A DNA stretch of 64,000 bases from JADCRZ01 sp037718865 (GTDB taxonomy: Bacteria > Bacteroidota > Bacteroidia > Chitinophagales > Chitinophagaceae). A program made the position numbers and the translations under genes. The stretch lies in the NCBI GenBank assembly GCA_037718865.1, contig JBBJMP010000001.1, positions 372,001-436,000 on the forward strand, in the 5' to 3' direction. This document shows, in pieces, positions 1-8,748 of this stretch; within the stretch, counting starts at the first letter, position 1; each line of letters opens with the position of its first letter. The notes beneath the pieces are model-generated. The model was not told the origin of the DNA. It saw only the letters and a list, made by a program, of their open reading frames with translations, and ran no database searches.

Positions 1-1311
1 TAATGGCTCAACGCCAGGCATAGGCAAGGTGGCAAATACCGGTTTTTCGGGAGTGACCCCTGCAAGGTTGGATATCAATACTCCGGCTGTTTCAGTCTGC
101 CACCACGTGTCTACAACCGGGCATCTGTTCTTCCCGATATTTTCTTTATACCAGTGCCAGGCCTCTTCGTTAATAGGTTCGCCCACTGTGCCCAGGACTC
201 TAAGGCTGCCAAGATCTTTTCCTTCCAGGGGTTGCAATCCAAAACCCATAAGCGAACGGATTGCCGTAGGCGCTGTATAAATGATATTTACTTTATACTT
301 GTCAACGATATTCCAGAACCGGGAGGCATCGGGCCAGGTAGGTGTACCTTCAAAGAGCAGTGTGGTTGCCCCTGCAAGAAGCGGCCCGTATACAATGTAA
401 CTATGCCCCGTGATCCAACCGATGTCAGCAGTGCAGAAGTGAATATCACCCGGGCGGTATTGAAATACATTCATAAAAGTGTAATGGGTCCAGACCATAT
501 AACCGGCAGTGGAATGAACAACTCCCTTTGGTTTACCCGTTGACCCTGAAGTGTATAGGATGAAGAGCATGTCTTCCGCATCCATTTGTTCTGCTTTACA
601 TTCCGGGTTTCCCTGTGTCTCCACTTTCTTTATCTCATCTTCCCACCAGACATCCCTGCCTTTTATCATGCTCACAGGTGTGCGGGTTCGCGTACACACA
701 ATAACTTTCTTTACAAACCGGCAGGCAATCAGTGCGTCGTCAATAACGGCTTTTAACGGGATATCCTTGTTACCCCGAAAAGCTCCATCGCAGGTAATTA
801 TATATTCCGCTTTTGCATCGAGCAGCCTATCGGCAATACTTTGAGCGGAAAACCCGCCGAAAATAACCGAGTGCACCGCCCCTATTCTGGCACAGGCCAG
901 GACGGCAATGGCCAGCTCCGGGATCATTCCCATATATATACATACCCGGTCGCCTTTCCCGACGCCGTTGTTTTTTAAGACGTTGCCAAACTGATTTACC
1001 TTTTGATATAGATCGGCATAGGTAATAGAGCGGTGATGCTCTTCGGGATCGTTAGGCTCCCAGACAATGGCCGGCGTGTTACCCATTTTTTCCAGGTGCC
1101 GGTCAAGGCAGTTCTCGGTGATGTTCAATTTTCCGCCAATAAACCACTTTATATCCGGTTCCCTGAAATTCCATTCCAGCACTTTGTCCCACTTCTTCTT
1201 CCAGTAAAAATCACCAGCTATCCGGCCCCAAAATTCTTCAGGATTATCGATGCTGTTCCGGTATGCTGACTTGTATTCTTCAAAAGACCCGATTTGGTTT
1301 GGATAGCTCAT
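1..1311 (-). CDS. acs: acetyl-CoA synthetase, N-terminal part (runs off the window)
   Basis: Translating the minus strand from the ATG at 1311 gives a continuous frame to the window edge (about 437 codons of a usual ~650). It starts MSYPNQIGSFEEYKSAY and contains the AMP-binding signature YTSGSTGKPKGVV, the FGGFSAQSIADR segment and the DTWWQTETAG motif of the adenylating enzyme family. The family makes acetyl-CoA from acetate, ATP and CoA in the cytosol. The C-terminal catalytic lysine domain lies outside the window. It is divergent from the GH130-like gene at 1482, so the 170-bp gap 1312-1481 should hold promoters for both. Confidence 0.95.
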   Translation of the reverse strand, partial: MSYPNQIGSFEEYKSAYRNSIDNPEEFWGRIAGDFYWKKKWDKVLEWNFREPDIKWFIGGKLNITENCLDRHLEKMGNTPAIVWEPNDPEEHHRSITYADLYQKVNQFGNVLKNNGVGKGDRVCIYMGMIPELAIAVLACARIGAVHSVIFGGFSAQSIADRLLDAKAEYIITCDGAFRGNKDIPLKAVIDDALIACRFVKKVIVCTRTRTPVSMIKGRDVWWEDEIKKVETQGNPECKAEQMDAEDMLFILYTSGSTGKPKGVVHSTAGYMVWTHYTFMNVFQYRPGDIHFCTADIGWITGHSYIVYGPLLAGATTLLFEGTPTWPDASRFWNIVDKYKVNIIYTAPTAIRSLMGFGLQPLEGKDLGSLRVLGTVGEPINEEAWHWYKENIGKNRCPVVDTWWQTETAGVLISNLAGVTPEKPVFATLPMPGVEPL

Positions 1312-1481
1312 ATAACAGGATCGTTGTTAAAGGATATGTGCGGTTAACAAACTAAAATTAATGACAATTACGCAGATATAGCAAAACACGGATTTAATTC
1401 AGTTTCTTAACGGAGATAGCAATGAATCCTGTCGTTTATAACGGAATTAGCTTAATTTAAAATCTGCTAATCATTCATAAA

Positions 1482-2687
1482 ATGAAAAATCAAGTCAGGG
1501 CGCTTAGCTTTCACCTTGTATTTCTGGTTGGCGCTGCCGGTTGCATCTTTTCCTGCAATGAGGTCACGCAAAAGGTTGCCGAGATTGAAAAAGCCGGCGA
1601 CAGCTTGCAGACAGATGAGAACGACTGGGCGCTGCTACCTTTTACAAAAGTGGATTTAGTAAATCCGATTATGGGTCCGGGAAAGGGGACATTCTTCTGT
1701 CCCATCTTAAAGAAAAAAATATATTGGGAAGACAAAGACGTGTTTAACCCGGCAGTAATTGTAAGGGATGGCAAAGTGTTTATGCTTTACCGGGCCGAAG
1801 ATAAGATAGGAAAATTTGCAGGCACTTCGCGGATAGGCCTGGCGGAAAGCACGGATGGTCTGCATTTTACACGACACCCTGAACCGGTTTTTTTTCCGGA
1901 TAACGATGCCCAGAAAAAATACGAATGGGAAGGCGGTTGTGAAGACCCGCGTGTGGTACAGGATTCCAACGGAACATACTATATGACATATACCTCTTAC
2001 GATGGTAAGCTGGCCAGGCTGATGGTTGCCTCTTCAAATGACATTAGGAAATGGAAAAAACACGGACCCGCTTTTGCAACAAGCCAGGGTGGCAAATACC
2101 TGGATAAATGGTCGAAATCCGGATCTATCATTTCAACCTATCAAAACGGAAAAATAACGGCCACCAAAATAAATGGAAAATATTGGATGTATTGGGGAGA
2201 TGTGCATATCTGGGTCGCAACCTCCGAAGACCTGGTGAAGTGGACACCCGTTGAAATGGAGACAGGCGAAAAGCCCGCCGGTGAACTGAAGTACCAGGCT
2301 GCTACCATACCTGATCTTAAAATAATACTGGCCACCAGAAAAGGTAAGTTTGATAGCGATATTCTAGAACCCGGTCCGCCAGCCATGCTTACCGATAACG
2401 GCATTCTGCTCATTTACAACAGCCGAAACATCCCATCCATCGGCGACACGGCCCTGGTGGAAGGGACGTATACGGCGTCTCAGGTATTACTTGACAAAAC
2501 CGATCCTACCCGGGTTTTGCATCGTATGGATAACTATTTCATGAAACCGGACCGGGACTTTGAGATCAAGGGCCAGGTAAACCAAGTCTGTTTTGTAGAA
2601 GGGCTGGTGGAGTTCGGTAACAAGTGGCTGCTATATTACGGCACGGCAGATTCTAAAATTGCAGTGGCGGAAAGAAATAAACCATGA
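1482..2687 (+). CDS. GH130-like glycosidase/phosphorylase lipoprotein
   Basis: 401 aa. The N terminus has a hydrophobic stretch ending in a lipobox-like IFSC (residues about 22-25), so a lipoprotein is likely. The rest looks like a five-bladed propeller of the GH130/GH43-like type, with NPAVIVRDGKVFMLYRAED, SRIGLAESTDGLHF and GGCEDPRVV, the last resembling the Glu-Asp-Pro-Arg segment of GH130 mannoside phosphorylases. Those enzymes act on beta-mannosides; the exact substrate here cannot be told. It is followed closely by an MFS transporter, which could be functionally linked. Confidence 0.75.
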   Translation: MKNQVRALSFHLVFLVGAAGCIFSCNEVTQKVAEIEKAGDSLQTDENDWALLPFTKVDLVNPIMGPGKGTFFCPILKKKIYWEDKDVFNPAVIVRDGKVFMLYRAEDKIGKFAGTSRIGLAESTDGLHFTRHPEPVFFPDNDAQKKYEWEGGCEDPRVVQDSNGTYYMTYTSYDGKLARLMVASSNDIRKWKKHGPAFATSQGGKYLDKWSKSGSIISTYQNGKITATKINGKYWMYWGDVHIWVATSEDLVKWTPVEMETGEKPAGELKYQAATIPDLKIILATRKGKFDSDILEPGPPAMLTDNGILLIYNSRNIPSIGDTALVEGTYTASQVLLDKTDPTRVLHRMDNYFMKPDRDFEIKGQVNQVCFVEGLVEFGNKWLLYYGTADSKIAVAERNKP

Positions 2688-2756
2688 GCAGGTTAACTGT
2701 GGCCTTTTTTCACTTGACATAACATTATATTGCATGGCCAAAATGAAATAATCCTT

Positions 2757-4262
2757 ATGCAATCAACAAAAGGGATCTGGAAAGTCATCACGGCTTCTTC
2801 AGTCGGAACGTTAATTGAATGGTACGATTTCTATATTTTCGGCAGCCTCTCTACAATCATTTCTCAAAAATTTTTCCCTGATACCAATCCTACTGCTGCC
2901 TTGCTCTCCACCCTGGCTACTTTTGCGGCTGGATTTATAGTCCGCCCCTTTGGTGCTTTGGTTTTTGGCAGGCTGGGCGATATCCTGGGAAGAAAATATA
3001 CCTTTCTGCTGACCCTGGTACTGATGGGAGGATCTACATTCCTCATCGGTTGTGTGCCCGGGTACGCAACCATAGGAAGCTGGGCGCCGATTTTGGTTTT
3101 GTTGTTACGGTTATTGCAGGGCCTGGCTTTAGGCGGCGAATATGGCGGTGCAGCTACCTATGTTGCAGAACATGCCCCTATAAACAGGCGTGGATATTAC
3201 ACCAGTTACATACAAACGACGGCAACGCTGGGTTTGTTTCTTTCCCTGATCGTTATTCTGTCCATCAGAAGAATAGTGGGCGTGGAAGAATTTAGCACGG
3301 GAAACGGCTGGCGTTATCCGTTTCTTTTATCTATCGTTCTGGTAATAGTTTCCATTTTTATCAGGTTGAAAATGAATGAATCGCCGGTATTTGCGAAACT
3401 TAAATCGGAAGGCAAAACGTCAAGCAATCCGTTGAAAGAAAGTTTTGGCAGGAAAGAAAATTTTAAGATGGTTCTCATGGCTTTATTCGGCGCTACAATG
3501 GGACAGGGAGTGATCTGGTACACCAGCCAGTTCTATGCGCAAAACTTCATTCTTACCAAATGTTTTGTTGAATACGAACAGGCCAATACCATTATTTTGA
3601 TTGCCCTGGTATTTGCTACTCCTTTTTTTATTGTCTTCGGAAGCCTGTCAGACAGGTGGGGCCGGAAAAATATCATGATGGTCGGAATGCTGCTCGGCGT
3701 GTTATTGTACAGGCCTATATTTGAACAGCTTCACCGCATTGCAGACCCTGCTTTAAAAACGGTAAGCTCCACAAATCGCACCGTGCCCACTCAATCTCCG
3801 CCCGGCGCTAATGGTGATTATGTTTCCACCAGTATACAAACCAGTGTATTTGAAGATGGCACCGTATATACCGAGACGATCAAACAGAAAACAGTTTTAT
3901 CCGGAGAAATACACAAGCCGCAACTGGTAAAAGAAGTCAGGCTGGGAGAAGCCGGCAAGTGGAAAATGATCGCTTTGATAACTGTGATGGTTTTATTTGT
4001 AACCATGGTTTACGGACCCGTGGCCGCCTTCCTGGTGGAACTATTCCCGAGCCGGATCCGCTACACCTCCATGTCTTTACCCTATCACATCGGCAATGGC
4101 GTATTCGGCGGATTGGTTCCTTTCATCGCCACCCTCATTACTACTTTGCCAAATACCAATTATCTTTCCGGATTGTGGTATCCGATCATGGTTGCCGCCC
4201 TTTGCCTGGTCATTGGCGGGTTGTACTTATCTAATAAACTGGATAAAGATGCTGAGGATTAA
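2757..4262 (+). CDS. MFS transporter, metabolite:H+ symporter type
   Basis: About 502 aa with around 12 membrane segments. The start IEWYDFYIFG, the loop FGRLGDILGRKYT and the later SLSDRWGRKN are signatures of the metabolite:H+ symporter subfamily (relatives of proline/betaine, dicarboxylate and shikimate transporters). I chose the ATG at 2757 (MQSTKGIW) over the upstream TTG because family homology begins there. An extended polar segment of about 80 residues (roughly residues 330-410) separates two late membrane helices and is longer than in proteobacterial relatives. It is followed after 18 bp by a DUF6814-type small membrane protein, a pairing I know from Bacteroidota. The substrate is unknown. 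Confidence 0.88.
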   Translation: MQSTKGIWKVITASSVGTLIEWYDFYIFGSLSTIISQKFFPDTNPTAALLSTLATFAAGFIVRPFGALVFGRLGDILGRKYTFLLTLVLMGGSTFLIGCVPGYATIGSWAPILVLLLRLLQGLALGGEYGGAATYVAEHAPINRRGYYTSYIQTTATLGLFLSLIVILSIRRIVGVEEFSTGNGWRYPFLLSIVLVIVSIFIRLKMNESPVFAKLKSEGKTSSNPLKESFGRKENFKMVLMALFGATMGQGVIWYTSQFYAQNFILTKCFVEYEQANTIILIALVFATPFFIVFGSLSDRWGRKNIMMVGMLLGVLLYRPIFEQLHRIADPALKTVSSTNRTVPTQSPPGANGDYVSTSIQTSVFEDGTVYTETIKQKTVLSGEIHKPQLVKEVRLGEAGKWKMIALITVMVLFVTMVYGPVAAFLVELFPSRIRYTSMSLPYHIGNGVFGGLVPFIATLITTLPNTNYLSGLWYPIMVAALCLVIGGLYLSNKLDKDAED

Positions 4263-4280
4263 TTTTTAAATGAACTGAGT

Positions 4281-4514
4281 ATGGATACATTAAAAAGATG
4301 GTTGGGCGTATTATGGATGTTGATAGGCCCTGTAATCATCATTATACTGATAAAAAGCGCGGCTGACAATATTGATCCTGCCGGAACAAATGACATCAAT
4401 AAACCCGTACCGTGGATCATTGTAATTTCTATTTTCGCACCGATTGCCGTCGGGCTTATGATTTTTGGCTGGTATGCCTGGAAGGGAGAGTACGATGGCG
4501 AGATCAAAACCTGA
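4281..4514 (+). CDS. small two-helix membrane protein, DUF6814-like
   Basis: 77 aa with two hydrophobic helices (about residues 8-26 and 45-67) joined by a polar loop, ending in a charged WKGEYDGEIKT tail. It sits 18 bp after the MFS transporter on the same strand, so the two are very likely cotranscribed. Small proteins of this kind accompany MHS-type transporters in Bacteroidota; a role as transporter accessory subunit is inferred only from this linkage. Confidence 0.75.
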   Translation: MDTLKRWLGVLWMLIGPVIIIILIKSAADNIDPAGTNDINKPVPWIIVISIFAPIAVGLMIFGWYAWKGEYDGEIKT

Positions 4515-4551
4515 AACGCAGCCTGCAAAGCCAGTATCTATAAGTTAAAGT

Positions 4552-5469
4552 ATGTCAATCGAAGTAAGCGAATTAACGAAAATATACGGAGATCAGAAAG
4601 CCATTGATCAGCTGTCTTTCAAATTAGTCAAGGGTGAGATCGTCGGTTTTCTTGGACCGAACGGAGCAGGTAAATCCACCACTATGAAGATTATTACCGG
4701 CTATTTGCAGCCGGATAAAGGCAAGGCCCTGGTATGTAATATTAATGTAAAGGATCACCCCATTGAAATTAAAAAGAAGATAGGATACCTTCCTGAAGCC
4801 AATCCCCTGTATTATGATATGTATGTAAGAGAATACCTGGAATTCATTGCAGGCATTCATAAACTTTTGCATAAAAAAGAAAAAATTGAGAAAGTGATCC
4901 ATTTAACCGGCCTTATGCCGGAAAGCAAAAAAAGAACCGGAGAGCTTTCTAAGGGTTACAAACAAAGAGTTGGCCTGGCTGCAGCCCTGATCCACGACCC
5001 CGAAGTATTGATCCTGGATGAGCCGACCAGTGGCCTTGACCCAAACCAGATCGTTGAGATCAGGGAAGTGATCAAACAACTTGGAAAGGACAAAACCGTG
5101 CTGTTTTCATCTCATATTTTGCAGGAAGTTCAGGCCATTTGCGACCGGGTACTCATCATTCACCAGGGTAAACTGGTTGCTGACGACCAGTTAAGTAAAC
5201 TTCAGCAGGGCACTGATCAGGCCCATGCGGTCCTGGTACAATTCAAAGAACCGGTAGACAGGGCGATGCTTGAAATGCTGCATGGCGTACAAAAGCTGGA
5301 GCAGCTTCAGGCTTTCTACTTTAAACTGTACACCTCCAGCCCTGAACAGGTGCATAAACAGTTATTGCAGCTGGCCTTGCAGCATAATCTAAATATCGTT
5401 TCTTTACAAAGTGAAAGCCATAGCCTGGAGGACGTTTTCCGTATACTGACCTCGAACAAGAGCGGCTAA
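4552..5469 (+). CDS. gldA: ABC transporter ATP-binding protein, GldA-like
   Basis: 305 aa. It has Walker A GPNGAGKST (about residues 35-43), an ABC signature variant LSKGYKQRVG, Walker B VLILDEPTSGLDP and the switch histidine in SSHILQEV. The length and the C-terminal extension match GldA, the ATPase of the gliding-motility ABC transporter of Bacteroidota, but many ABC-2 exporter ATPases look alike and no gldF/gldG permease lies next to it. The symbol is therefore tentative; ABC ATPase itself is certain. Confidence 0.85.
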   Translation: MSIEVSELTKIYGDQKAIDQLSFKLVKGEIVGFLGPNGAGKSTTMKIITGYLQPDKGKALVCNINVKDHPIEIKKKIGYLPEANPLYYDMYVREYLEFIAGIHKLLHKKEKIEKVIHLTGLMPESKKRTGELSKGYKQRVGLAAALIHDPEVLILDEPTSGLDPNQIVEIREVIKQLGKDKTVLFSSHILQEVQAICDRVLIIHQGKLVADDQLSKLQQGTDQAHAVLVQFKEPVDRAMLEMLHGVQKLEQLQAFYFKLYTSSPEQVHKQLLQLALQHNLNIVSLQSESHSLEDVFRILTSNKSG

Positions 5470-5590
5470 TAGTCCAGCAGCAAACGCCACGGCAAAACGC
5501 TAAACAACTGTTTCTTTGTACGTCAAAATGAACAAGGTATTGATCAATAAGAGAATCATCTATTTTTAATCTTCAAACCACCAATTAACT

Positions 5591-6877
5591 ATGAGCTACA
5601 TAGCTGAAATCCATGCCAGGCAAATATTAGACAGCCGGGGTAACCCCACCATTGAAGTAGATGTTATTACCGATGAAGGAATATTAGGACGTGCTGCCGT
5701 GCCTAGCGGCGCCAGCACGGGCGTTCATGAAGCGGTAGAACTAAGGGATAATGACAAGAAATTATATGTTGGCAAGGGCGTGTTGAAAGCCGTTGAAAAT
5801 GTCAACACCCTGATTGCGGATAAATTGGCGGACTGGGAAGTGGCCGATCAGCCGGGGATTGACCATGCGATGATCTTACTGGATGGTACAAGCAACAAAG
5901 GAAAATTGGGAGCCAATGCCATGCTTGCAGTAAGTATGGCAGTAGCGAAAGCTGCAGCCGCGGAGGCCAAACTACCCTTGTTCCGGTATATTGGAGGAAC
6001 AAACGCCAAAACCTTACCTGTTCCCATGATGAATATTTTGAACGGGGGGGCACATGCCGATAACAAAATTGATTTCCAGGAATTTATGGTAATGCCTGTT
6101 GGCGCGGGATCATTCAGCGAAGGCCTCCGTTGGGGCGTGGAGATCTTTCATGCACTTAAGTCTGTGTTGAAGAAAAAAGGCTATTCCACAAATGTAGGCG
6201 ATGAAGGCGGCTTTGCTCCTGATATTCAAAGTAATGAAGAGGCCATCGATACTGTAATGACGGCCATAGGTACATCGGGTTTTAAAGCAGGAACGGAAGT
6301 GTTTATCGCGCTTGACCCGGCCGTTAGTGAAATGTTTAACAGCAAATCGGCAGAATATCATTTTCACAAGTCAGACGGAAAAAAACTGGCTGTAGAGAAG
6401 ATGGTAGACTACTGGGCAAACTGGGTTAAGAATTATCCCATCATTTCAATCGAAGATGGAATGGCAGAAGACGACTGGGATGGATGGAAGCTGCTTACTG
6501 ACACGTTAGGCAGCAAAATTCAGTTGGTCGGGGACGATCTGTTTGTCACCAATGTAGAAAGGCTGCAACAAGGCATTGACAAAGGGGTGGCTAACGGCTT
6601 ATTGGTAAAGGTAAACCAGATTGGTACCATCACAGAAACGATCAATGCAGTGACCCTGGCTCAGCATAATGGTTATAATACCATTATGAGCCACAGGAGC
6701 GGTGAAACTGAGGATACTACCATAGCCGACCTGGCGGTGGCTTTAAATTGCGGCCAGATCAAAACAGGGTCTGCCAGCCGGACAGACCGCATTGCCAAAT
6801 ACAACCAATTGATCAGGATAGAAGAAATGCTTGGCGATAGTGCCGTGTTTCCGAAAGGGTTGAAGTTTGGGAAATAG
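5591..6877 (+). CDS. eno: enolase (phosphopyruvate hydratase)
   Basis: 428 aa, full length for bacterial enolase. It begins with IAEIHARQILDSRGNPTIEV and has the phosphate/metal loop GASTGVHEAVELRD, the metal ligands in ALDPA, SIEDG and GDD, the catalytic lysine region LLVKVNQIGT and the signature IMSHRSGETED. It converts 2-phosphoglycerate to phosphoenolpyruvate in glycolysis. It is separated from the upstream ATPase gene by 121 bp and is followed by the DivIC-like gene, a neighbourhood typical of many bacteria. Confidence 0.98.
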   Translation: MSYIAEIHARQILDSRGNPTIEVDVITDEGILGRAAVPSGASTGVHEAVELRDNDKKLYVGKGVLKAVENVNTLIADKLADWEVADQPGIDHAMILLDGTSNKGKLGANAMLAVSMAVAKAAAAEAKLPLFRYIGGTNAKTLPVPMMNILNGGAHADNKIDFQEFMVMPVGAGSFSEGLRWGVEIFHALKSVLKKKGYSTNVGDEGGFAPDIQSNEEAIDTVMTAIGTSGFKAGTEVFIALDPAVSEMFNSKSAEYHFHKSDGKKLAVEKMVDYWANWVKNYPIISIEDGMAEDDWDGWKLLTDTLGSKIQLVGDDLFVTNVERLQQGIDKGVANGLLVKVNQIGTITETINAVTLAQHNGYNTIMSHRSGETEDTTIADLAVALNCGQIKTGSASRTDRIAKYNQLIRIEEMLGDSAVFPKGLKFGK

Positions 6878-7060
6878 AAATCCAGGTTCCCTTCCTTTTT
6901 CATGGAGGAGTTAGGGGTGGTTGTGATGGGATGTTCGGGGTTAACCACCCCGGTTTTGCTGCGCAAAACCTGCCCCTTCCTTGAAAATAGGTGGAGCTCT
7001 TTGAAGTCAAACTTTGAATATCGCTGCTTTTTATTAACTTCAAACTCCGAACTACTTACT

Positions 7061-7360
7061 ATGAACCTTCTTTCCCGTATACCCTCCTGGCTAAAAAATA
7101 AATACCTGCTTGCTATAACCGTTTTTCTGATATGGATGTTTTTCTTTGATGATCGCGATATCATTACGACTCATTTCCGGCATACGAGTGAATTAAAAGA
7201 ACTTCAGCAAAGCAAAACCTATTACGAAGAACAGATCGCTTCTACGAAAAAAGAACTCGTTCAGCTAAAATCGAACGCCGCCACTATTGAAAAATACGCC
7301 CGCGAAAAATATTTGATGAAGCGAGAAAATGAAGACCTGTTTATCATCGTACATGAATGA
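7061..7360 (+). CDS. septum formation initiator, DivIC/FtsB-like
   Basis: About 99 aa from the ATG at 7061 (MNLLSRIPSWLKNKYLL). It has one membrane helix (about residues 15-32), followed by a coiled-coil segment rich in Glu/Lys/Gln and the typical EKYAREKYLMKRENED segment near the C terminus. FtsB/DivIC proteins bridge periplasmic parts of the divisome. Location just after eno is the standard arrangement. The open frame runs further upstream to 6902, but that part has no membrane-protein character and I consider it non-coding. Confidence 0.88.
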   Translation: MNLLSRIPSWLKNKYLLAITVFLIWMFFFDDRDIITTHFRHTSELKELQQSKTYYEEQIASTKKELVQLKSNAATIEKYAREKYLMKRENEDLFIIVHE

Positions 7361-7522
7361 ATACCCTACTGCCGGCACCCGGATTTTTTAAGAACACATC
7401 GCTTCAACCTGATCGCATGACCGTAATTGATAACAATTATTTTATTTTAATACAATAACTAGATAACCGCTCTCGTTTTTGAATTGGACGTTCCGAAAAC
7501 AGGACATTTTCGGAAATTTTTA

Positions 7523-7774
7523 ATGGACAAAATGGTTTTGCCTATGACACTCTACACACCAGAGGATCTTTTACAATATTTGTATAAAGAAACTTCGCCT
7601 TCAGAAAATGCCGCGATTGAACTTGCCTTAAAAGACGATTGGGCGCTTCGTGAGAAATTGGAAGTATTGCAATCTTCAATCAATCACTTAAATACGACAA
7701 TTGAAATGCCCCGGACCGAAGGGATTCTGCGCATATTGAATTATGCACGCGAAACCATGGTTGAACCGGCATAA
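7523..7774 (+). CDS. small conserved-looking hypothetical protein
   Basis: About 83 aa from the ATG at 7523 (MDKMVLPMTLYTPEDLL); a later ATG (MTLYTPEDLL) is also possible. It is acidic and helical with no cysteine or membrane segment. It resembles short Chitinophagaceae proteins beginning YTPEDLLQYLYKE that look like degenerate anti-sigma-type helical domains, but I cannot assign a function. It lies between the DivIC-like gene and endonuclease III on the same strand. Confidence 0.6.
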   Translation: MDKMVLPMTLYTPEDLLQYLYKETSPSENAAIELALKDDWALREKLEVLQSSINHLNTTIEMPRTEGILRILNYARETMVEPA

Positions 7775-7833
7775 TTACCCGATATTACCATATTCATTTA
7801 ATTTCGTGTTCGTTGATTAACGATGCACAGTCA

Positions 7834-8511
7834 ATGACACGAAAAGAACGTTTTCAATTTGTAATACATTACTTTCAGCAGCACAATCCGGATGCTGAAA
7901 CGGAGTTGGTGTTTGATACTCCCTATCAATTACTGGTGGCTGTTATCTTATCCGCCCAGTGTACCGACAAACGGATTAATGTTACCACTCCATTCATTTT
8001 TGAAAAATATCCTGATGCCCTGGCATTGTCGGGAGCAAGTTACGAGGATCTGTTTTCTTTGGTGAAAAGTGTTTCGTACCCTGGAAACAAGACGAGGCAT
8101 CTGATTGGCATGGCAAAAATGCTGGTTGAAAAATTTAACGGTGTTGTACCCATGACTATGGAAGAACTTGTTTTGCTACCGGGGGTAGGACGGAAAACGG
8201 CTCATGTAGTAACTTCTGTGATAGACCATCAACCTAATATGGCCGTAGACACCCACGTTTTTCGTGTTTCCGCGCGAATCGGCCTGACAGTTAATGCCAA
8301 AACGCCGCTGGCTACGGAAAGGCAGTTGGTAAAGTATATCCCTAAAGAGCTTATTCACAAAACGCATCACTGGATTATTTTGCACGGCAGATATATATGT
8401 GTTGCCCGGAACCCAAAATGCAATCAGTGCGGCCTGAGGCCGGTTTGTAGATTTTATCAGAAACTAATCAGGGTCTCTCTGCTTATCGCACCCCCTGATG
8501 AAGATACCTAA
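7834..8511 (+). CDS. nth: endonuclease III
   Basis: About 225 aa from the ATG at 7834. It carries the helix-hairpin-helix LPGVGRKTAHVV with the catalytic lysine, the catalytic aspartate in VDTHVFRVSARIGL, and the iron-sulfur cluster ligands C-x6-C-x2-C-x5-C near the C terminus. It is a bifunctional DNA glycosylase/AP lyase that removes oxidised pyrimidines in base excision repair. An upstream in-frame codon at 7813 could add seven residues, but family homology begins at the chosen start. Confidence 0.96.
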   Translation: MTRKERFQFVIHYFQQHNPDAETELVFDTPYQLLVAVILSAQCTDKRINVTTPFIFEKYPDALALSGASYEDLFSLVKSVSYPGNKTRHLIGMAKMLVEKFNGVVPMTMEELVLLPGVGRKTAHVVTSVIDHQPNMAVDTHVFRVSARIGLTVNAKTPLATERQLVKYIPKELIHKTHHWIILHGRYICVARNPKCNQCGLRPVCRFYQKLIRVSLLIAPPDEDT

Positions 8512-8748
8512 TCTCCGACTTTGCTTTTTGTTAACTAAAAGATACAGCTGCTTGCTTAATTAAGCAATTCATATCCATTTTTTACCAATCAAAGCACTTG
8601 CCTTGCAGCATTTTTTAAACTTCTCAATATCTTCATTGTAGAAAGTCAAATTAATTATCAATAGTTTTTCGATACAATACCCGGTACTGGCTGTTTGCTT
8701 CCGGGTTCAAAACATAGTATCTTTACAAGTCTGTTTAAATTGTTTTAT

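Noticed and set aside
6902..7060. 5' extension of the DivIC/FtsB-like frame
   Set aside because: The added residues resemble no family and the membrane-coiled coil protein starts naturally at the ATG at 7061.
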